Assembly: GCF_023703415.1 (NCBI RefSeq)
Contig: NZ_JAGMTU010000002.1
Coordinates: 248,001-312,000, forward strand
Direction: 5' to 3'
DNA: 64,000 nt
DNA from: Microbacterium sp. USTB-Y
GTDB taxonomy: Bacteria > Actinomycetota > Actinomycetes > Actinomycetales > Microbacteriaceae
Position 1 is the first letter of the stretch. The number at the start of each line of letters is the position of its first letter. The notes under the pieces were generated by a model. The model had not been told where the DNA came from. It did not search any database and saw only the letters and a program-made list of their open reading frames with translations. Positions 60,717 through 64,000 of this stretch are shown in pieces. Made by a program: the position numbers and the translations under genes.

Positions 60717-60864
60717 CCCGTCCTCGGCACCCCTGTGGCGCCGTCGACGCCAAGCATGGCACATGAAAACACCAGTTCAAGCCATGTTTACTGGCAAGCG
60801 CGTACACGCTTCGCGCGAGCTGTCCAACGCGCAAAACCGATACTCGGGTGCTTGCCCCAAAGCA

Positions 60865-60899
60865 GAAGACCCCCGGCTCCTCAGAACGCGGGGGTCTTC
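60865..60899. terminator. Element-supplied terminator for rpmE2
   Basis: GAAGACCCCCG (60865-60875) / CGGGGGTCTTC (60889-60899), 11-bp stem, just downstream of the rpmE2 stop (60915). It replaces the original terminator now at 48559-48586. Confidence 0.8.
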
Positions 60900-60914
60900 A
60901 TCTTGACTTGTGGC

Positions 60915-61166
60915 TTACTTGGCCCCAAAGTTCTTGAAGCGCTGGTTGAACTTCTCGACGCGACCGGCCGAGTCCATGATGCGCTGCTTGCCCGTGTAGA
61001 ACGGGTGCGAGGCCGAGGAGATCTCGACGTCGATGACGGGGTACTCCACGCCGTCGAGCTCGATCGTCTTGTCGCTGGTGACCGTCGAACGGGTCAGGAA
61101 GGTGTCTCCGGAACCGAGGTCGCGGAAAACGACGGCCTGGTACTCGGGGTGGATGTCAGTCTTCAT
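60915..61166 (-). CDS. rpmE2: 50S ribosomal protein L31 type B
   Basis: An 83-residue L31 type [30 protein letters not shown] and [30 protein letters not shown]. It lacks the zinc-binding CxxC of type A L31, so it is the zinc-independent paralogue. The last residues, NFGAK, come from the integrated element; the ancestral end (NFGGSGK) survives at 48597-48619. The protein is shortened by two residues and probably still works. Confidence 0.95.
   Translation of the reverse strand: MKTDIHPEYQAVVFRDLGSGDTFLTRSTVTSDKTIELDGVEYPVIDVEISSASHPFYTGKQRIMDSAGRVEKFNQRFKNFGAK
60928..60932. other. Right attachment junction (attR core)
   Basis: AAGTT at 60928-60932, identical to the left core. To its right the native rpmE2 sequence resumes (TTCTTGAAGC on the plus strand, encoding ...RFKN on the minus strand). 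Confidence 0.8.
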
Positions 61167-61263
61167 GGGATTCCTTACGTGGTGCCCTGGATTGTGCCAG
61201 GGGCGAGGGAAGTCTGCGGTGCAGAGTGCACCAAGGATCGATTCTACCAGTCCTCCGACGGAC

Positions 61264-62052
61264 TCAGGAACCAGCGGCGCGCGCCGCGTAGCGTCCCGCG
61301 CTCCGGTCCAGGGCGATCGGCATCGCGAAGGCCTCGCTCAGCGCCTCCGCGGTGAGCGTCTGCTCGATGGGACCCGCGGCGACGATCGCACCGTCGCGCA
61401 GCAGCAGGACATGCGTGAACCCGACGGGGATCTCCTCGACGTGGTGCGTCACCATCACCATCGCCGGGGTCGTCGGGGACTGGGCGAACCCGCTGAGCAG
61501 GGCCAGCAGCTCCTCGCGGGCGCCGAGGTCGAGGCTCGCGCTCGGCTCGTCCAGCAGCAGGAGCTCCGGATCCGTCATCACGGCGCGCGCGATCTGAACC
61601 CGCTTCTGCTCGCCGTCGCTGAGGGTCCCGAAATGACGCGCGGCGAGGTGCTCCAGATGCCACTGCTCGAGCACCCGGAGAGCGCGGCGCTCGTCGAGCG
61701 ACTCGTAGGACTCGTTCCAGCGGCCCATCACGGAGTAGGCCGCCGTCATCACCGTGTTGAGCACGGTCTCGTCCGCCGGGATCCGGCGGGCCATCGCCGA
61801 GGAGGCGAAGCCGATCCGCGGGCGGATCTCGAACACGTCGGTGCGCCCGAGCGTCTCGCCCAGGATGTCGACGCGCCCCTGCGTCGGATGCATCAGCGTG
61901 TCCGCCAGCTGCAGGAGCGTGGTCTTGCCCGCGCCGTTGGGCCCGAGCACGACCCAGCGCTGGTCGTCCTCGACGGTCCAGGAGAGGTGATCGACGATGT
62001 TGCGACCGTCGCGGCGCACCACGACGTCCGAGAATTCGAGGACGGCAGACAT
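61264..62052 (-). CDS. ABC transporter ATP-binding protein
   Basis: A 262-residue ABC ATPase: Walker [14 protein letters not shown]-loop region, signature [13 protein letters not shown], Walker [13 protein letters not shown], and the H-loop [10 protein letters not shown]. The signature Asp (LSDGE) is a mild variant of LSGGQ. It resembles single-gene actinobacterial ABC proteins; no permease is adjacent. The glgA gene lies upstream by 10 bases. Confidence 0.9.
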   Translation of the reverse strand: MSAVLEFSDVVVRRDGRNIVDHLSWTVEDDQRWVVLGPNGAGKTTLLQLADTLMHPTQGRVDILGETLGRTDVFEIRPRIGFASSAMARRIPADETVLNTVMTAAYSVMGRWNESYESLDERRALRVLEQWHLEHLAARHFGTLSDGEQKRVQIARAVMTDPELLLLDEPSASLDLGAREELLALLSGFAQSPTTPAMVMVTHHVEEIPVGFTHVLLLRDGAIVAAGPIEQTLTAEALSEAFAMPIALDRSAGRYAARAAGS

Positions 62053-62061
62053 GCCCTCAGC

Positions 62062-63252
62062 CTATCGTCGGGCCGTGAGCTCCTCGTAGAGCGCCCGGGT
62101 CGTGTCGGCGATCGCGGCCCAGCTGAAGTCGGCCGCCGCCCGCTGCCGGCCGGCCTCCCCGTATGCCTTCGCTCGCGCGGGGTCGGAGACGACCTCGGTG
62201 AGCGTGGCGGCGAGGTCCGACACGAAGCGCTCGGGGTCGACCGGGGTCCCCGTGCCGTCCTGCACCTGCTCGATCGGCACCAGCCGCCCGGTCACGCCGT
62301 CGACCACCACTTCCGGGATGCCCCCGGTCGCGGTGCCGACGACCGCGGCGCCGCACGCCATGGCCTCCAGGTTCACGATCCCGAGGGGCTCGTAGACCGA
62401 AGGGCAGACGAAGGTCGTGGCAGCCGTCAGGATCGCGGACAGCTCGTGGCGCGGCAGGAACTCCTCGATCCAGACCACCCCGGTGCGCGTGGCGGTGAGG
62501 TCGGACACGAGGCCGCGCACCTCGTCCATGATCTCCGGCGTGTCGGGCGCGCCGGCGCAGAGCACCAGTTGCACCTCCGGGGGCAGCTTCTCGGCGGCCC
62601 GCAGGAAGTACGGGAGCCCCTTCTGCCGGGTGATCCGTCCGACGAACACCACCGAGGGGCGCGACGGGTCGATCCCGTGCTTCGCCAGCACATCGGCGTC
62701 GTCGACCGGATGCCAGGCGTCGACATCGATGCCGTTGTAGATCACGTGAACTCTGGCAGGATCCACCTGCGGGTAGGCGCGCAGGATGTCGTTGCGCATC
62801 CCCCCGCTCACCGCGATGATCGCGGCGGCGTTCTCGTAGGCCAGGCGCTCGATGCCGCTGGAGACCGCGTAGCCGCCGCCGAGCTGCTCGGCCTTCCAGG
62901 GGCGCAGGGGCTCAAGACTGTGCGCCGTGAGGACATGCGGGATGCCGTGCAGCTGCGCGGCGATGTGCCCCGCGAAGTTCGCGTACCAGGTGTGGCTGTG
63001 CACGACATCGGCGCCGGCGACGTCCGGCACCATGTCGAGATCCGTGCCGAGCGTCTGCAGAGCGGCGTTCGCATCGGCGAGTTCGACAGGTGTCCGATAG
63101 GCCGTCACATCCTGTTCATCCCGGTCCGCCCCGAAGGCGCGCACGCGGACGTCGGCGCCGGAACGCAGGGCTTTCACCAGTTCTGCGACGTGCACACCGG
63201 CCCCTCCGTAGATCTCCGGCGGGTACTCCTTGGTGATGATGTCGACGCGCAT
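62062..63252 (-). CDS. glgA: Glycogen synthase (actinobacterial GlgA/GlgM-type)
   Basis: A 396-residue GT-B glycosyltransferase of family 4: MRVDIITKEYPPEIYGGAGVHV at the N-terminus (nucleotide-sugar loop), HSHTWYANFAG, VFVGRITRQKGL and the EPLGIVNLEAMACG E-x7-E motif. The actinobacterial enzyme makes glycogen or alpha-maltose-1-phosphate from ADP-glucose. ATG 63252 was chosen because family members begin MRVDII; an upstream ATG at 63270 adds six residues. Divergent from glgC with ~46 bases between starts. Confidence 0.9.
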   Translation of the reverse strand: MRVDIITKEYPPEIYGGAGVHVAELVKALRSGADVRVRAFGADRDEQDVTAYRTPVELADANAALQTLGTDLDMVPDVAGADVVHSHTWYANFAGHIAAQLHGIPHVLTAHSLEPLRPWKAEQLGGGYAVSSGIERLAYENAAAIIAVSGGMRNDILRAYPQVDPARVHVIYNGIDVDAWHPVDDADVLAKHGIDPSRPSVVFVGRITRQKGLPYFLRAAEKLPPEVQLVLCAGAPDTPEIMDEVRGLVSDLTATRTGVVWIEEFLPRHELSAILTAATTFVCPSVYEPLGIVNLEAMACGAAVVGTATGGIPEVVVDGVTGRLVPIEQVQDGTGTPVDPERFVSDLAATLTEVVSDPARAKAYGEAGRQRAAADFSWAAIADTTRALYEELTARR

Positions 63253-63298
63253 GTCCTGAAGGTAGTACATCGCGTCGACGTGGCTCTATGGTGGACGC

Positions 63299-64000
63299 AT
63301 GTCGGCACCAAAGAAGGTTTTCGGGATCATCCTCGCCGGCGGCGAGGGCAAGCGGCTCATGCCCCTGACGGCGGATCGGGCCAAGCCCGCAGTGCCGTTC
63401 GGCGGGCAGTACCGATTGATCGATTTCGCGATCTCCAACCTCATCAATTCGGGTCTGCGCCAGATCGTCGTGCTCACGCAGTACAAATCCCACAGTCTCG
63501 ACCGCCACATCTCGCAGACCTGGCGGATGTCGGCCCTGCTCGACTCCTACGTGGCCTCCGTGCCCGCTCAGCAGCGTCTGGGCAAGCGCTGGTTCTCGGG
63601 CTCGGCGGACGCGATCCTGCAGAGCATGAACCTGATCCTCGATGAGAAGCCCGACATCGTCGTGGTCATCGGCGCCGACCACGTCTACCGGATGGACTTC
63701 CAGCAGATGATCGACGCGCACATCGCCTCCGGGGCGCGGGCGACCGTCGCGGGGATCCGGCAGCCCCTCGCCCTCGCCTCCCAGTTCGGTGTGATCGACA
63801 TCGCGGACGGAGACTCCGGGCGCATCAGCCAGTTCCTGGAGAAGCCGTCCGACCCGACCGGGCTGCCCGACTCTCCGCACGAGGTGCTCGCCTCGATGGG
63901 CAACTACGTCTTCGACGCCGATGCGCTCATCGAGGCGGTCGAGGCCGACGGAGAGCTCGCCGGCTCGAACCACGACATGGGCGGCGACATCGTGCCGTAC
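63299..64000 (+). CDS. glgC: Glucose-1-phosphate adenylyltransferase (3' end outside window)
   Basis: The first 234 residues of Glg[27 protein letters not shown] (nucleotide-binding loop), [33 protein letters not shown] and [11 protein letters not shown]. It makes ADP-glucose from ATP and glucose-1-phosphate, the first committed step of glycogen synthesis. Runs off the window edge. It faces glgA, its pathway partner. Confidence 0.95.
   Translation, partial: MSAPKKVFGIILAGGEGKRLMPLTADRAKPAVPFGGQYRLIDFAISNLINSGLRQIVVLTQYKSHSLDRHISQTWRMSALLDSYVASVPAQQRLGKRWFSGSADAILQSMNLILDEKPDIVVVIGADHVYRMDFQQMIDAHIASGARATVAGIRQPLALASQFGVIDIADGDSGRISQFLEKPSDPTGLPDSPHEVLASMGNYVFDADALIEAVEADGELAGSNHDMGGDIVPY

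Larger units (their letters stand above)
48615..60932 (+). mobile_element. 12.3-kb serine-integrase element in the 3' end of rpmE2
   Basis: Integration split the last codons of rpmE2. Joining the right-hand part of the gene to the left remnant at the shared AAGTT restores RFKNFGGSGK-stop. Contents in order: large serine recombinase, long inverted repeat, a run of small genes, a possible terminase-small-like gene, tape measure, truncated distal-tail gene, a two-gene unit, and short Cys-rich and hypothetical genes. No head, portal, large terminase, replication or lysis genes are seen. It is a decayed prophage or a satellite-like element. Confidence 0.85.

Overview
The window is high-GC actinobacterial DNA, most likely from Microbacterium or a close relative in the Microbacteriaceae. 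The conserved pafB-pafC-tatA-tatC-helY-lnt/rbpA neighbourhood, class II UvrA, type B L31, actinobacterial GlgA/GlgC, GTG starts and many 4-base ATGA/GTGA gene overlaps all point there. This placement is inference from gene content; no 16S gene is present.

Layout. 0-2 kb: the end of a glycosyltransferase-linked gene and a GH130 glycosidase. 2.2-11 kb: an accessory region with small stress or membrane genes, an Nramp-type transporter, a frameshifted GyrI-like gene, a metallothionein-like gene, a DUF262 + HEPN pair that looks like a defence unit, and a recombinase operon (tyrosine recombinase, XRE protein, zinc-ribbon degenerate recombinase) that ends in the tail of an arsC gene. 11-48.5 kb: ordinary chromosome with RNA methyltransferases, UvrA2, NfeD/SPFH, RbpA, Lnt, HelY, Tat, PafBC, TrmI, UppP, tRNA-Leu(GAG), a VIT-type transporter, an LCP protein, a sirtuin, and a branched-chain 2-oxo acid dehydrogenase operon facing an Lrp/AsnC regulator with clear palindromes between them.

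48.6-60.9 kb: a 12.3-kb integrated element inserted in the 3' end of rpmE2 (L31). A large serine recombinase starts at the left junction. The displaced original gene end and its terminator remain outside the left edge, and the element supplies a new C-terminus and terminator at the right edge. Inside are a roughly 100-bp near-perfect inverted repeat, a series of small overlapping genes, a possible small-terminase-like gene, a full-length tail tape measure gene, a truncated distal-tail gene, and a two-gene unit of a nucleotidyltransferase-like (DUF6932-like) protein and an unknown partner. No portal, capsid, large terminase or lysis gene is seen, so it is either a decayed prophage or a satellite-like element that kept a tape measure.

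61-64 kb: an ABC ATPase, then divergent glgA and glgC of glycogen synthesis.

The best candidates for undescribed systems are the DUF262-HEPN pair (5.8-7.5 kb), the two-gene unit at 58.2-59.7 kb, the recombinase operon at 7.5-10.6 kb, and the serine-integrase element itself.
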